DNA from: Dendrosporobacter quercicolus
GTDB taxonomy: Bacteria > Bacillota > Negativicutes > DSM-1736 > Dendrosporobacteraceae
Direction of reading: 5' to 3'
NCBI RefSeq assembly: GCF_900104455.1
Contig: NZ_FNHB01000004.1
Coordinates: forward strand, 139,755 to 203,754
DNA: 64,000 nt
Position 1 is the first letter of the stretch. Each line of letters starts with the position of its first letter. Of the stretch, positions 16,620 through 26,412 are shown in pieces. The notes under the pieces were generated by a model that made no database searches, was not told the origin of the DNA, and saw nothing but the letters and a program-made list of their open reading frames with translations. Made by a program: the position numbers and the translations under genes.

Positions 16620-17285
16620 ATGACCGCTTTCCTGACATCGCTGGTATTTGTCGTACTAGCGGAAATGGGCGATAAGACGCAGCTGCTGGCCATGGCTTTT
16701 GCAACCCGCTACTGTTGGAAAACCGTAATGTGGGGCGTTTTGGCCGCTACCGTTTTAAACCATTTGTTTGCCGTTGTTGTGGGCAGTTATATCACTCAGC
16801 TTATGCCAATGAATTATGTTCAAATTGCCGCCTCAGCCTCGTTTATTATATTCGGGCTTTGGACAATTCGCGGCGACGAATTAAATGGTGAAGACAAGTG
16901 TGATAAATACAGTCCTTTCTGGACGGTGGCGATTGCTTTTTTTATTGCCGAAATGGGGGACAAGACCCAACTGGCCACTATTGCTTTGGCCGCTCAATTC
17001 AATACTGTTCTGCCGGTGTGGATGGGAACAACCATCGGTATGCTGATTGCCGACGGCATTGGTATTATCATTGGCATTGTGCTTGGCAGAAAAATTCCTG
17101 AACAGGCGGTGAAATGGTTTGCTGCCGTCGTTTTTATGCTATTCGGACTAATCGGTTTATATCAAGCGCTGCCTGCCGCTGTTTTAACCGCGCCGCTCAT
17201 GGCCGCCAGCATTGCGGTGCTGGTCGTTTTATGCTGTATCATTGCCAGGAAGGGAGGAAATCAGGTTAGCAAAAAGCGATGTTGA
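16620..17285 (+). CDS. UPF0016/GDT1-family Mn2+ exporter
   Basis: A 221-residue, six-to-seven helix protein of the TMEM165/GDT1 family, with the duplicated signature ExGDKTQ (AEMGDKTQLL near residue 15 and AEMGDKTQLA near residue 110), which lines the cation path. Bacterial members export Mn2+. The riboswitch directly upstream makes manganese export the likely role: expression rises when cytoplasmic Mn2+ is high. The ATG at 16620 has TAGGAGG upstream. Monocistronic between the riboswitch promoter and the AraC gene promoter. Confidence 0.9.
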   Translation: MTAFLTSLVFVVLAEMGDKTQLLAMAFATRYCWKTVMWGVLAATVLNHLFAVVVGSYITQLMPMNYVQIAASASFIIFGLWTIRGDELNGEDKCDKYSPFWTVAIAFFIAEMGDKTQLATIALAAQFNTVLPVWMGTTIGMLIADGIGIIIGIVLGRKIPEQAVKWFAAVVFMLFGLIGLYQALPAAVLTAPLMAASIAVLVVLCCIIARKGGNQVSKKRC

Positions 17286-17311
17286 TTGCTTCACGGTGGA
17301 AATAAATTGTG

Positions 17312-17367
17312 TTGACAATTGCGGATAAAAAGATACAATGATAATTGTTATCAGTGTATCTTTTTTT
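17312..17367 (+). promoter_or_regulatory. promoter with Fur-like palindrome (AraC gene)
   Basis: TTGACA (17312-17317), 16 bases, TACAAT (17334-17339). A palindrome centred on TGATAA-TTG-TTATCA (17339-17353) overlaps the -10 and extends outward with one mismatch to AAAAAGATACA/TGTATCTTTTT (17327-17367). It looks like a Fur site and could also fold as a hairpin in the early transcript. Confidence 0.7.
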
Positions 17368-17430
17368 GTGATAAACAGGCTGACCCGGTGCAAGCCGTTT
17401 TTTCATAACGACCCGGAAGGAGCTGGTCTT

Positions 17431-18381
17431 TTGGTTCATCATAAGCTGACGGAAGCACAGTTTGATCATTTGCTAAACCAAACCTCGCATGACCTGCGCT
17501 ATGATTTCCCGCAGCAGATTGCCAGCGGCTATTGCCGGCAGATACGGCCTGACGAAACACTGCAGGTCGTTCAGTTCTCCGCTTGTTTTCATGATACGCT
17601 TCAGGTGCCTGTTGCACTGCGGCGCAAGGTTTGCCAGCTCGCTTTCTGTTGCGACGGGCCGATTACCTGGGAGACTGCCGGAGGCGGCGAAGCCGTGCTG
17701 CTTCAAGGGGAAAGCTGTTTCAGTCATGGTGAGCAGATGGACGGCATCAACCGTTATTTCCGGGATACGAAGTATAGCGGTTTGGTAATTAATTTAGAGC
17801 AGGGGCGCTTTCAGGCGGTTTTTGAGGCCTTTCGCTCCGGGCGGGGCAGCAGCCGGCCCGGCGGCCGGAAGCCGCCGGTGAAGCCCATTACGCCGGCGGT
17901 CAGGAAACTGCTGGGGGAAATCAGGAGCGGTTCCGGTGAGGATGCCCTCCAGCGCCTTTATCTTGAAGCAAAGATACTGGAGCTTGTTGCTGTTTATGTT
18001 AATGAGATGGCGGAAGAACAACAGCCGGGGGCCGGTGCGGTAAAATTATCAGCCGCCGACATAGCGGGTTTGCGGCAAATTAAGCTTATTCTGGACGAGC
18101 AGACTGATATGGCGCCGACCATCAGAGTGCTGGCGCGGCTGACTTGCCTGAACGAGTATAAGATTAAAACCGGCTTTAAGCAATTGTTTGGTTTGCCGGT
18201 GCATAGCTATGTGGTGGATAAAAGAATGGAGAAAGCCCGGGAGTTATTGGAAGGCGGCCGGCTGAAAGTCGGTGAAATCGCCGCCCGGGTGGGGTATACC
18301 AATACCAGCCATTTTATTGCCGCCTTCCGGAAAAAATTCGGCGTCAATCCTGGTGAATATGCCAATGGCGGACGGTTCTGA
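17431..18381 (+). CDS. AraC-family regulator of the iron-uptake operon
   Basis: A 316-residue regulator. The C-terminal 100 residues are the two helix-turn-helix AraC DNA-binding domain (MAPTIRVLARLTCLNEYKIK; VGEIAARVGYTNTSHFIAAF). The longer N-terminal part resembles the PchR/YbtA group, which senses siderophores and activates their uptake. The frame is open from 17338, but AAGGAG (17417-17422) selects the TTG at 17431, eight bases away. A Fur-like palindrome covers its promoter and a TonB-dependent receptor operon follows, the usual layout for a siderophore-responsive activator. Confidence 0.85.
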   Translation: MVHHKLTEAQFDHLLNQTSHDLRYDFPQQIASGYCRQIRPDETLQVVQFSACFHDTLQVPVALRRKVCQLAFCCDGPITWETAGGGEAVLLQGESCFSHGEQMDGINRYFRDTKYSGLVINLEQGRFQAVFEAFRSGRGSSRPGGRKPPVKPITPAVRKLLGEIRSGSGEDALQRLYLEAKILELVAVYVNEMAEEQQPGAGAVKLSAADIAGLRQIKLILDEQTDMAPTIRVLARLTCLNEYKIKTGFKQLFGLPVHSYVVDKRMEKARELLEGGRLKVGEIAARVGYTNTSHFIAAFRKKFGVNPGEYANGGRF

Positions 18382-18409
18382 ACAAAATCAAACGGGTGTT
18401 GTATATCTG

Positions 18410-18448
18410 AAGGCCCTGTATGGAAGCTTAGCTTGCGTACAGGGCCTT
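18410..18448 (+). terminator. hairpin after AraC gene
   Basis: AAGGCCCTGTA (18410-18420) pairs with TACAGGGCCTT (18438-18448). The T tract is weak (TTGGCATTTT), so termination may be partial. Confidence 0.6.
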
Positions 18449-18542
18449 TGGCATTTTGTTCCAAGCGGTGTTTGTCTGAGGAAAATACCTTTTTGAGTAT
18501 AGGAAAATATCGTTTGGAGTAACGTTCACCCGGCCGGTTTTT

Positions 18543-18562
18543 TATAATGAGAATGAATTGCA
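18543..18562 (+). promoter_or_regulatory. probable -10 and weak Fur-like site, receptor operon
   Basis: TATAAT (18543-18548) runs into ATGAGAATGAATTGC, which matches a Fur box at about 12 of 19 positions. No good -35 is visible at the right spacing, as expected for a promoter that needs the AraC-type activator. Confidence 0.4.
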
Positions 18563-18613
18563 AAAGTAAAGAAAGCTGCCGGGGCATCTAAGGCAGGCAA
18601 AGGAGTTTAGTGA

Positions 18614-20560
18614 ATGAGTAAACAGAAAAAGAACTGGCGGCAAAAGCTGTTGTGTTCTCTGGTGGGGAGCACACTGCTGCTGACAATGCCGGGACTGGGA
18701 GAGGCCGGGGAAGCGGCCGGGGAAGCGGCCGGAGAGTATGAACTGGAGGAAATGGTGGTAACGGCCAGCCGCATGCCGACCAAACGCAGTGAAACTGCGG
18801 CGCATATCACCGTGGTCGGCCGGGAGGAGATCGAGCGGAACAGTTATACCAGCATTGCCGAGGCTTTGACCGGCGCCGGGGTAAAAGTGGAGAGTGAAGG
18901 CGGCAGCGCTATTGATAGTGCCAAGATTATGCTCAATGGCAGTGAACAGGTGGTCGTGCTGGTTGACGGGCGCAGAGTGGTCTGGGAGCAGCAGGTGGTC
19001 AGCGGCCGGGCCGGCTACAGCCTGGATATGCTGCCAAATCTGAGCAGTGTGGAGAAAATTGAGGTGGTGCGGGGAGCCGCCTCATCGCTGTACGGCAGTG
19101 CGGCTGTGGGCGGGGTGGTGAATATCATTACCCGTAAAGGTGAAGAGAGAACGGCAACAGCGGCTGCGGAGTTCGGCAGCTGGGACTCGCGCCGCTATCG
19201 CCTTCAGGCCGGCGGTAAGGAGGGCAAAACCGGGTATATGGTCACTGCCGAGCGTTGGACACAGGACAATTATGAATATAAAGACCCGCAAACCGGCCAA
19301 GTTTCGACGATGCCCAACAGCGATTTTGACCGCGATTCGGCTTCCGTCCGGATTGACCGGGAACTGAAGGAGGGCACACTGACTTTTTCCTTCGACCATT
19401 TAAGCGAAAATGGCGGTTATCCGGTTGTCAGACCAGGATATGCCATGTACAGCCCGGATGCTTCGCGGCATATCATTTCCAATAATGTAGGCCTGGCGTA
19501 TCAATGGCGGCAGGGGGATGATGTAACCAACCAGCTGCAGGTATACCGCAATCATTACAGCGCCTTGTGGCATCGTTACCGGTATAATTCGGGGTCCAGC
19601 AATTTCGAGAACGAAGCAGACGGCATTGAATGGAATCAGCGGCGGCGTTTAAGCGACAGCCACACGCTGTTGGCCGGATTTGACTGGCGCAGAGTAGAAG
19701 TCGGGGTTAAACAGATGGAAACAGACGGCTCAAAAATGCGCAATCTGGGCCTTTTCCTGGAGGACCGCTGGACCATTGACCCGTCCTGGACGCTGAATGT
19801 CGGCCTGCGCCGGGATGACCACAGCGTTTATGGCAATGAATCAACCGCCCATGTCGGCGTCAACCGCAAGGTTGATGAACATACCAACCTGTATTTATCC
19901 TGGGGACAGGTTTACCGCGGACCGGATGCGGACGATCTGTTTATGCCGGATATGGGCTATTACAAAGGCAATCCTGATTTAAAACCGGAAAAGGGTCATA
20001 CGACCACGCTGGGCGTAAATACCGCACTGAAGGCGGGTACAGCCATTCAGGCCAGCGTCTTCAGCACTTATCTGGAGGATGCCATTGACTGGGACAGGAG
20101 TAAAACTCCCTGGATGCCGGTGAATATCGGCAAGCAAAAGAAAAAGGGGCTTGAACTTGAAGTAAGTCATCCGCTGGCTCCGGCCTGGGATGTGACGGCG
20201 GGCTATTCGTATGTTAAGATCAGGGAAGATAAAGAGGACGGGGCCGGCTACCGGAATGATGTCCGTAACAGTCAGCCCAATGCCTATCGCCTGGGCGTGC
20301 GCTATCATCAGGATGCCTGGAATGTCAGTGTGCTGGGCCGGGGGGCTACCGGACGCAGCCTGAACGGGTTTACCTCCAGACGGTACTGGGTACTGGATGT
20401 TGCAGCGAGTTACCAGATGCGGCCGGATGTCAAGCTGTATGCCAAAGTTTATAATTTAACCAACCGGGCCTATGAGACCAATTATGTCAGTGGCTGGGGC
20501 GTTGGCGCCTTTCCGATGGCGTCACGGCAAATTGTGATCGGGATTGAAGGCCGTTTATAA
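18614..20560 (+). CDS. TonB-dependent outer-membrane receptor (siderophore type)
   Basis: A 648-residue outer-membrane beta-barrel receptor. After a signal peptide and an unusual tandem GEAAGEAAGE segment comes the TonB box EEMVVTAS. The plug domain follows (residues about 55-170, ending VRGAASSLYGSAAVGGVVNIITRKG), then the barrel with GNPDLKPEKG and a C-terminal strand ending in an aromatic-rich segment. It imports a ferric complex using TonB energy, which proves an outer membrane. It is the first gene of an operon with an EcfT protein, two ABC half-transporters, a double ECF ATPase and an S component; the ligand is probably a siderophore made by another organism, since no biosynthesis genes are visible. 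Confidence 0.9.
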   Translation: MSKQKKNWRQKLLCSLVGSTLLLTMPGLGEAGEAAGEAAGEYELEEMVVTASRMPTKRSETAAHITVVGREEIERNSYTSIAEALTGAGVKVESEGGSAIDSAKIMLNGSEQVVVLVDGRRVVWEQQVVSGRAGYSLDMLPNLSSVEKIEVVRGAASSLYGSAAVGGVVNIITRKGEERTATAAAEFGSWDSRRYRLQAGGKEGKTGYMVTAERWTQDNYEYKDPQTGQVSTMPNSDFDRDSASVRIDRELKEGTLTFSFDHLSENGGYPVVRPGYAMYSPDASRHIISNNVGLAYQWRQGDDVTNQLQVYRNHYSALWHRYRYNSGSSNFENEADGIEWNQRRRLSDSHTLLAGFDWRRVEVGVKQMETDGSKMRNLGLFLEDRWTIDPSWTLNVGLRRDDHSVYGNESTAHVGVNRKVDEHTNLYLSWGQVYRGPDADDLFMPDMGYYKGNPDLKPEKGHTTTLGVNTALKAGTAIQASVFSTYLEDAIDWDRSKTPWMPVNIGKQKKKGLELEVSHPLAPAWDVTAGYSYVKIREDKEDGAGYRNDVRNSQPNAYRLGVRYHQDAWNVSVLGRGATGRSLNGFTSRRYWVLDVAASYQMRPDVKLYAKVYNLTNRAYETNYVSGWGVGAFPMASRQIVIGIEGRL

Positions 20561-20625
20561 TATGAAAGGGCGAACAGGTTATCGCAATGGATAACCTGCT
20601 GTCTTTTTCAGGGAGAAAGGGATGC

Positions 20626-21369
20626 ATGACAAAACAACTGAATTTCAAAGCGGCTTCGCCTGACCCGCGAGTGCTGCTGCTAATGTCGCTGACGGTATGT
20701 ACATTGTGCTTTACGCTCAATTACCGGCCAGCCCTGATCGCAGTTTTCTTGCTGACGGCTGCCGGTATGCTGTTATGCAGGATGGTCAGGCCGGCGGGCG
20801 GCTTTATGCTGATATATGGCGCGCTTTACGGCTTGGAGCAATTATTGTGGCAGTTTGGCGCAATGGGTGAACTGCAGGCTGCGCTGGCCGTCCTGTTATT
20901 GCTGCTGCTGCGCTTTTTCCCGGTGCTGATGGCCGGACTGATGGTGCTGCGGCAAATACGGATCAATGAATTGATTACCGCTTTGGAGCAACTGAGCCTT
21001 CCAAGGCAGCTGACTCTCCCGCTGGCAATTGTTTTTCGTTATTTGCCTACCGTTTATCAGGAAATGGGCTGCATCCGTGACAATCTGAAAATGAGAAGCC
21101 TGCCGGCCACGCCCTGGGAAATGCTGCGGCGGCCGGCTGCGGCGGCCGAGCACCTGCTGGTGCCGCTGCTGCTGCGCAGCAGCCGGCTGGCGGATGAGTT
21201 ATCCGCCGCTGCTCTCTTGAAGGGACTTGACCTCAAGGAAAAACGCACTTCAGCCACCGCTGTTTGTTTCGGCAAATCTGACTGGGGCTGGTGCCTGTTG
21301 TGTATCGTCCTGGCTTTGTTTTTGCTGGGGGCTGATGCTGCGGCGCTTCACCATGACGGGAGGGATTGA
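20626..21369 (+). CDS. ecfT: ECF transporter transmembrane protein EcfT
   Basis: A 247-residue membrane protein with about five hydrophobic helices and a cytoplasmic helical part, of the CbiQ/EcfT type that links ATPases to an S component. Recognisable family stretches are RQIRINELITALEQLSLPRQLTLPLAIVFRYLPTV (as separate segments around residues 110-145) and the coupling region RLADELSAAALLKGLD; the usual Ala-Arg-Gly coupling motif is altered. The ATG at 20626 has AGGGAGAAAGGG upstream and is preferred over an ATG 39 bases earlier. It ends 3 bases before the next gene. With the ATPase at 24913 and the S component at 26413 it makes a complete ECF importer. Confidence 0.8.
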   Translation: MTKQLNFKAASPDPRVLLLMSLTVCTLCFTLNYRPALIAVFLLTAAGMLLCRMVRPAGGFMLIYGALYGLEQLLWQFGAMGELQAALAVLLLLLLRFFPVLMAGLMVLRQIRINELITALEQLSLPRQLTLPLAIVFRYLPTVYQEMGCIRDNLKMRSLPATPWEMLRRPAAAAEHLLVPLLLRSSRLADELSAAALLKGLDLKEKRTSATAVCFGKSDWGWCLLCIVLALFLLGADAAALHHDGRD

Positions 21370-21372
21370 AGT

Positions 21373-23175
21373 TTGGGTAACAGGAAAACGGGAATTTTCC
21401 GGCTGCTGGAAATTGCCGGAGAAAAGCCTGCTCTGCTGCTGGCTGCCGGAATTTTTTCAGCCTTCAGTGCCGTCTGCCTGCTGCTGCCGTACCTGGCGGT
21501 ATATTTACTTTTGGCCGGGCTGCTGGCCGGCGGGGCTAATGCTGTGCCGGACGGCGGCGGGATGATGCACTGGGGGCTGGTCGCACTGGCAGGGCTGGCC
21601 GCCGGGATTGTATTGATGTATTTCGGCGGGCTGTGTTCGCATATTGCCGCCTTCAGGATGTTATACCGACTGCGGCTGCGGCTGGCGGAGCATATCGGCA
21701 GGCTGCCCCTGGGATATTTAACGCAGACTTCCACCGGTATTGTCAAAAAAACGCTGGAAGAAAACGTGGAAAAAATTGAAAAGTTTATTGCCCATCAACT
21801 GCCGGATATGGTGAGCGCCATTGTAGTTATGCTGCTGACGCTGGCGGTCATGGTTTATCTCAATCCTCTGATGGCGCTGGCCTGTCTGTTTCCGCTGGCT
21901 TTAGGCCTTGGCCTGCAGCTGGGCATGATGATCAGCAGGCAGGCCAGAGTGCGGGTTCGCGCCTATTATGACGCGCTGGAGCGAATGAATACCTCAACCG
22001 TTCAATATATCCGGGGGATGCCGGCGGTCAGGATATTCGGGCAGACGGTGCATTCCTTCCGCCGGTTTTATCAAGACATTATGGAATACCGGGATTTGTC
22101 AGTCCGGTATTCGGACCAGTTTCAAAACGGTTTCAGCCTGTTCAAGGTTGTACTTGGATCAACGCCGGCCTTTCTGCTGCCGGCAGGGGTATATTTGCTG
22201 AGCGGATCAAACGGTGACGGTACGGTCGCGCTGGAGGTGCTGTTTTTTCTGATTGTCGTTCCGGGGCTTGCGGCGCCAGTATACAAGCTAATGCATTTCG
22301 CCGGTACACTGCGGGATATTAGCGAAGGCGTTGCGCGCATTGACGCTGTTTTTGCCCGGCGTCCGCTGCCGGAGTATCCATACCCGGAAAGGCCCCGTGA
22401 GTTTTCGGTGCAATTTGACGAGGTAATATTTTCTTATGAGGAGCAGTCAGGCGGCCGGCCGGCGCTTGACTGGGTCAGTTTTAGGGCGGAGGCCGGGCGG
22501 ATTACGGCGCTGGTGGGACCTTCGGGGGCGGGAAAATCAACGGTGGCCAATCTTATTCCGCGCTTTTGGGATGTTGCCGCGGGGACGGTCAGCATCGGGG
22601 GCGTGGATATCCGCCGGATGCGTACGGAAGACCTGATGTCTGCAGTGTCCTTTGTTTTTCAGGATACGTTTCTATTTCAGGATACCTTGTATGCCAATAT
22701 CGCGGCAGGGCGGCCTGCTGCAAGGCCGGAGGAGGTCTATGCCGCGGCCAGAGCGGCGCAGTGTTACGATTTTATCGTCAATTTACCGCAGGGCTTTGAC
22801 ACGGTAATCGGCGAAGGCGGCGCGTATTTATCAGGCGGCGAGGAACAGCGCGTGGCCGTGGCCAGGGCAATCCTAAAGGATGCGCCGATTCTGGTTCTGG
22901 ACGAGGCTACCGCTTTCGCCGATGCGGAAAATGAGTTCCGGCTGCAGCTGGCCCTTAATGTTTTGCTGCGGGGAAAAACAGTCATTGTCATTGCTCACCG
23001 GCTGGCATCCATCCGGGAGGCGGATCAGATCCTGGTCTTCCGGGACGGGCGCATTGCGGAACGGGGCAGGCACGCCGACTTGCTGGAGCGGAACGGTCTA
23101 TACGCGGCTATGTGGGCCGCCGGTACCGACGAATGGCTGTTAAATAAAGGAAAGGCGAATGCGGATGCTATATAA
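21373..23175 (+). CDS. ABC half-transporter, YbtP/IrtA-like
   Basis: A 600-residue protein with six N-terminal membrane helices (to about residue 320) fused to an ATPase domain with Walker A GPSGAGKST, signature LSGGEEQR, Walker B ILVLDEATAFADAENE and H-loop IAHRLAS. This exporter-like architecture with the FADAENE ending is found in the siderophore importers YbtP/YbtQ and IrtA/IrtB, which bring ferric siderophores across the inner membrane. The TTG start at 21373 has GGGAGGG upstream. It overlaps the following half-transporter by 17 bases, and the two most likely form a heterodimer. Confidence 0.85.
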   Translation: MGNRKTGIFRLLEIAGEKPALLLAAGIFSAFSAVCLLLPYLAVYLLLAGLLAGGANAVPDGGGMMHWGLVALAGLAAGIVLMYFGGLCSHIAAFRMLYRLRLRLAEHIGRLPLGYLTQTSTGIVKKTLEENVEKIEKFIAHQLPDMVSAIVVMLLTLAVMVYLNPLMALACLFPLALGLGLQLGMMISRQARVRVRAYYDALERMNTSTVQYIRGMPAVRIFGQTVHSFRRFYQDIMEYRDLSVRYSDQFQNGFSLFKVVLGSTPAFLLPAGVYLLSGSNGDGTVALEVLFFLIVVPGLAAPVYKLMHFAGTLRDISEGVARIDAVFARRPLPEYPYPERPREFSVQFDEVIFSYEEQSGGRPALDWVSFRAEAGRITALVGPSGAGKSTVANLIPRFWDVAAGTVSIGGVDIRRMRTEDLMSAVSFVFQDTFLFQDTLYANIAAGRPAARPEEVYAAARAAQCYDFIVNLPQGFDTVIGEGGAYLSGGEEQRVAVARAILKDAPILVLDEATAFADAENEFRLQLALNVLLRGKTVIVIAHRLASIREADQILVFRDGRIAERGRHADLLERNGLYAAMWAAGTDEWLLNKGKANADAI

Positions 23176-24916
23176 TCTAACGGCCGGAGAGCCGAACAAG
23201 CTTCTTAAGCCTGCGCTTTACGCCGCTCTTGTCAATGTGGTAAACCTTTTGCCTTTTGCCCTGGCAATGGAAGCGGCGCGGATTATTGTGGTGTACTTTA
23301 CAGAACCGGGGGCTTTATTGGATACCGGGCGGCTGTGGCTGGTTTCAGGCGTTCTTTTGCTGACCATGCCGTTAATGTTTGCCGCTGAGGTGCTGGCCTA
23401 CCGGGCAGCTTACCGGGGCGCCTATCTGGTTTCGGCCGCAGGGCGCATCAGACTGGCCGAGCATCTGCGGCGAATTCCGCTGGGCGTACTTACCAGCCGG
23501 AATGCCGGCGAGCTGGGCAATACGCTGATGGGCGATTTTTCCCTGGTAGAACATTCTTTGGCGCATTTGCTGCCTCAGCTGGCTGGCGCGCTGGTGACGC
23601 CGCTGCTGGCATTTGGCGTTCTGCTGTTTTGGGACTGGCGAATGGCGGCCGCCATGTTTGCCGCGCTGCCCGTTGCCGCCCTGCTGGCGCTGGCGTCAGG
23701 CCGGCTGCAGGCCAAACTGGGTGGAGCGCATATGCAGGCCAAGCTTGAAGCCATCAACCGGCTGCAGGAATATTTGACCGGCATCCGGACCATTAAGTCC
23801 TGCAACCTGACGGGAGGGCGGTTTTGCAGGCTGGAGCGGTCCCTGCACAGGTTGATGATGGCCGGAATTCAATTTGAAGGCCTGCTGGTGCCGGTGGTGA
23901 TGGCGGCGATTGCCTGCCTGCGGGCGGGTCTGCCCCTGATGATTTTTACCGGTGTTCACCTGCTGGCGGGGGGCGAGCTGACCATCCTTGCTTTCGCGTC
24001 ATTCCTGCTGATTGGCACGAGAATTTTTGATCCGCTGACCACTGCCCTGATCAATTATGCGGAGCTTACCTATAATGAACAGGCCGGACGCCGGATTGTC
24101 GGGCTGTACCGGCAGCCGGCGATGCCAGGAAACAGCGCTCCGCCGGACAGGCACGATATAGTCCTGGACCAGGTTACCTTTCACTATGGCGGAAGCGCTG
24201 TTCTTACCGATGTTTCCCTGCAGATACCCGAAGGCGCTCTGACCGCACTGGTGGGCGCTTCCGGCAGCGGCAAAAGCACGATCTTCAGACTGCTTGCCCG
24301 GTTTTATGACCCGCAGCAGGGACGGGTTTTGTTTGGCGGCCAGGATATAAAGTCAATAGCGCCGGAAATGCTGCTGCAAAAAATTTCGATGGTATTTCAG
24401 GATGTATATTTGTTTCAGGGCACCATTGCCGACAATATCCGGATGGGGCGGCAGGGGGCGACGCAGCCGGAGGTTGAGCAGGCCGCCCGGGGGGCTTGCT
24501 GTCATGACTTTATTATCCGGCTGCCGCAAGGGTACGATACGGTCGTGGGAGAGGGAGGCTGCACGCTTTCCGGCGGAGAAAAACAACGTATTTCAATTGC
24601 CCGGGCGTTACTCAAAAATGCGCCGGTTGTACTGCTGGATGAAGTGACCGCCGCCCTTGACCCCGAAAATGAGAGGGAAATACAGCAGGCCGTGAATGTG
24701 CTGGTACAGGACAGAACGGTCATTGTCATCGCCCATAGGTTAAAAACGGTGCGTTTTGCCGATCAGATTGTCGTGCTGGGCGGCGGAAGCATCGTGGAGC
24801 AGGGGCGGCACGACGAACTGCTGGCGCGCCAGGGACTCTATGCGCACCTGTGGGAACTGCAGCAGACGATGCAGGGCTGGAAGCTGGAGAACCGAGAGGC
24901 GGCGAGGCGGTCATGA
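23159..24916 (+). CDS. ABC half-transporter, YbtQ/IrtB-like
   Basis: A 585-residue membrane-ATPase fusion that pairs with the preceding gene. Six helices are followed by Walker A GASGSGKST, signature LSGGEKQR, Walker B VVLLDEVTAALDPENE and H-loop IAHRLK. Both partners keep full ATPase motifs, so the dimer should have two active sites. The ATG overlaps the upstream gene, and its stop overlaps the start of the double ATPase (ATGA), showing tight translational coupling. Import of the ferric complex delivered by the receptor at 18614 is the likely job; export of a small molecule is the alternative for this fold. Confidence 0.85.
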   Translation: MRMLYNLTAGEPNKLLKPALYAALVNVVNLLPFALAMEAARIIVVYFTEPGALLDTGRLWLVSGVLLLTMPLMFAAEVLAYRAAYRGAYLVSAAGRIRLAEHLRRIPLGVLTSRNAGELGNTLMGDFSLVEHSLAHLLPQLAGALVTPLLAFGVLLFWDWRMAAAMFAALPVAALLALASGRLQAKLGGAHMQAKLEAINRLQEYLTGIRTIKSCNLTGGRFCRLERSLHRLMMAGIQFEGLLVPVVMAAIACLRAGLPLMIFTGVHLLAGGELTILAFASFLLIGTRIFDPLTTALINYAELTYNEQAGRRIVGLYRQPAMPGNSAPPDRHDIVLDQVTFHYGGSAVLTDVSLQIPEGALTALVGASGSGKSTIFRLLARFYDPQQGRVLFGGQDIKSIAPEMLLQKISMVFQDVYLFQGTIADNIRMGRQGATQPEVEQAARGACCHDFIIRLPQGYDTVVGEGGCTLSGGEKQRISIARALLKNAPVVLLDEVTAALDPENEREIQQAVNVLVQDRTVIVIAHRLKTVRFADQIVVLGGGSIVEQGRHDELLARQGLYAHLWELQQTMQGWKLENREAARRS

Positions 24917-26394
24917 GTGAAGAGCAGATTTGTTTGCGCAATGTTTCTTTCCGGTATGAGAGCGCTGCCCGGCCGGCTTTAAGCAGGGTGAACCTTAGCA
25001 TTAAAGCCGGGCAGACCGTATTGCTGACAGGACGGAGCGGTTCGGGAAAAACTACGCTGACCCGGTGCATCAATGGGCTTGCGCCGCAATTTTTTGACGG
25101 ACAGCTGCAGGGACGTATCCGGATTTGCGGCGAAGATATCGCTGCGGTCAGCCTCCGCCGGCTGGCCCGGCGGATAGGCTCGGTATTTCAGGACCCCCGG
25201 TCCCAGTTTTTTACGCTGGAGGTTTTGTCCGAGCTTGCATTCCCCTGTGAAAACCTGGGCCTGAGTCCGGCGGAAATACACCGGCGGGTAGAGGCTGCCG
25301 TTGCCGAACTGGAGCTTAAGGAGCTAGTTGACCGCCGGCTTTGCGCGTTATCAAGCGGTCAAAAGCAAAAGGTGGCGATTGCCTCGGTTTATGCGGTTTC
25401 ACCGGTAATTTTGGTATTGGACGAACCTTCGGCCAATTTGGATACGAAAGGAACGGAAAGTTTGCGCCGGGTGGTTCGGCGGTTGAAAGCCAAAGGCTTT
25501 ACCGTCATACTGTCAGAGCATAAATATCAATATCTGGCAGATTTAGCCGACCGGGTTATCCTGATGAGTGACGGCCAGGTGCGGGGCGAATGGCCGGGCG
25601 CTGATTTTTTCGCCAAGCCGGACTACTGGTTTGAAGAAAACGGACTGCGGCTGCCGCGCCCGCGCACGCTTCAGGCCGGCGGGGCCGGCCGGGACCGCCC
25701 GGGACAGAACCCGGTTGTCGAAGCAAGAGGACTGGCATTTGCCTATTCCCGTGACCGGCGGATATTCAGCGATCTAAGCCTTAGCGTCTGCGCCGGTGAA
25801 GTGACCGGCCTCATTGGTCCCAACGGCGCGGGGAAAACAACGCTGGCCAATGTTCTGCTGGGTTTAAAAAAACAAACGTCCGGCGAGATTTATCTTAATC
25901 GCCGTCTCACAACGGCGGACGCCCGTTTGCGCCAGTCGTTCTACTGCATGCAGGAAGCCGATTATCAGTTGTTTGCCGCCAGTGTGGCGGAAGAACTGTT
26001 GCTGGGCCTGAAGGCCGGTCAAGCGTCTGTCGCTCGACAGGCAGCCCGTCTTTTGCAGTATTTCGGGTTGGAGCAATACAAAGATTGCCATCCGACCGCT
26101 TTATCGGGAGGCCAAAAGCAACGCCTGACCATGGCCTTAGCCTGCATGCGTTCCGGCGGGACGCTGTATTTTGATGAGCCTACCAGCGGGCTTGACGGCC
26201 AAAGTATGCGTCTGGCCGGCGACATGTTCCGGGAACTGGCCGCCGCTGGCCGCAGTATTGTGGTTATTACTCATGATATTGAATTTTTGCTGCGTACAGT
26301 TGATAAAGTGTTATATTTGGCTTTAGACGGGCATTTGGAAGAATTTTTTTTACAGGATCAAACCAGGGACAGGCTGTTGGAAATCATGGCCTGA
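24913..26394 (+). CDS. double ECF ATPase (fused A1-A2)
   Basis: A 493-residue protein holding two complete ABC ATPase domains. Domain 1 (about 1-235) has GRSGSGKTT, SSGQKQK and LVLDEPSANLD; domain 2 (about 270-490) has GPNGAGKTT, SGGQKQR and LYFDEPTSGLD. In most ECF systems these are two separate proteins; the fused form goes with MptD-type S components. The frame is open to 24850, but the ATG at 24913 overlaps the previous stop and follows GAGGCGG. It powers the EcfT/S-component module in the same operon. Confidence 0.88.
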   Translation: MSEEQICLRNVSFRYESAARPALSRVNLSIKAGQTVLLTGRSGSGKTTLTRCINGLAPQFFDGQLQGRIRICGEDIAAVSLRRLARRIGSVFQDPRSQFFTLEVLSELAFPCENLGLSPAEIHRRVEAAVAELELKELVDRRLCALSSGQKQKVAIASVYAVSPVILVLDEPSANLDTKGTESLRRVVRRLKAKGFTVILSEHKYQYLADLADRVILMSDGQVRGEWPGADFFAKPDYWFEENGLRLPRPRTLQAGGAGRDRPGQNPVVEARGLAFAYSRDRRIFSDLSLSVCAGEVTGLIGPNGAGKTTLANVLLGLKKQTSGEIYLNRRLTTADARLRQSFYCMQEADYQLFAASVAEELLLGLKAGQASVARQAARLLQYFGLEQYKDCHPTALSGGQKQRLTMALACMRSGGTLYFDEPTSGLDGQSMRLAGDMFRELAAAGRSIVVITHDIEFLLRTVDKVLYLALDGHLEEFFLQDQTRDRLLEIMA

Positions 26395-26412
26395 TCAGGC
26401 AGGAGGCGTTGT

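Noticed and set aside
18704-18736. Tandem repeat encoding GEAAGEAAGE after the receptor signal peptide, as possible phase variation
   Set aside because: The unit is 12 bases, so copy-number change would stay in frame and could not switch expression. Only about two and a half units are present.
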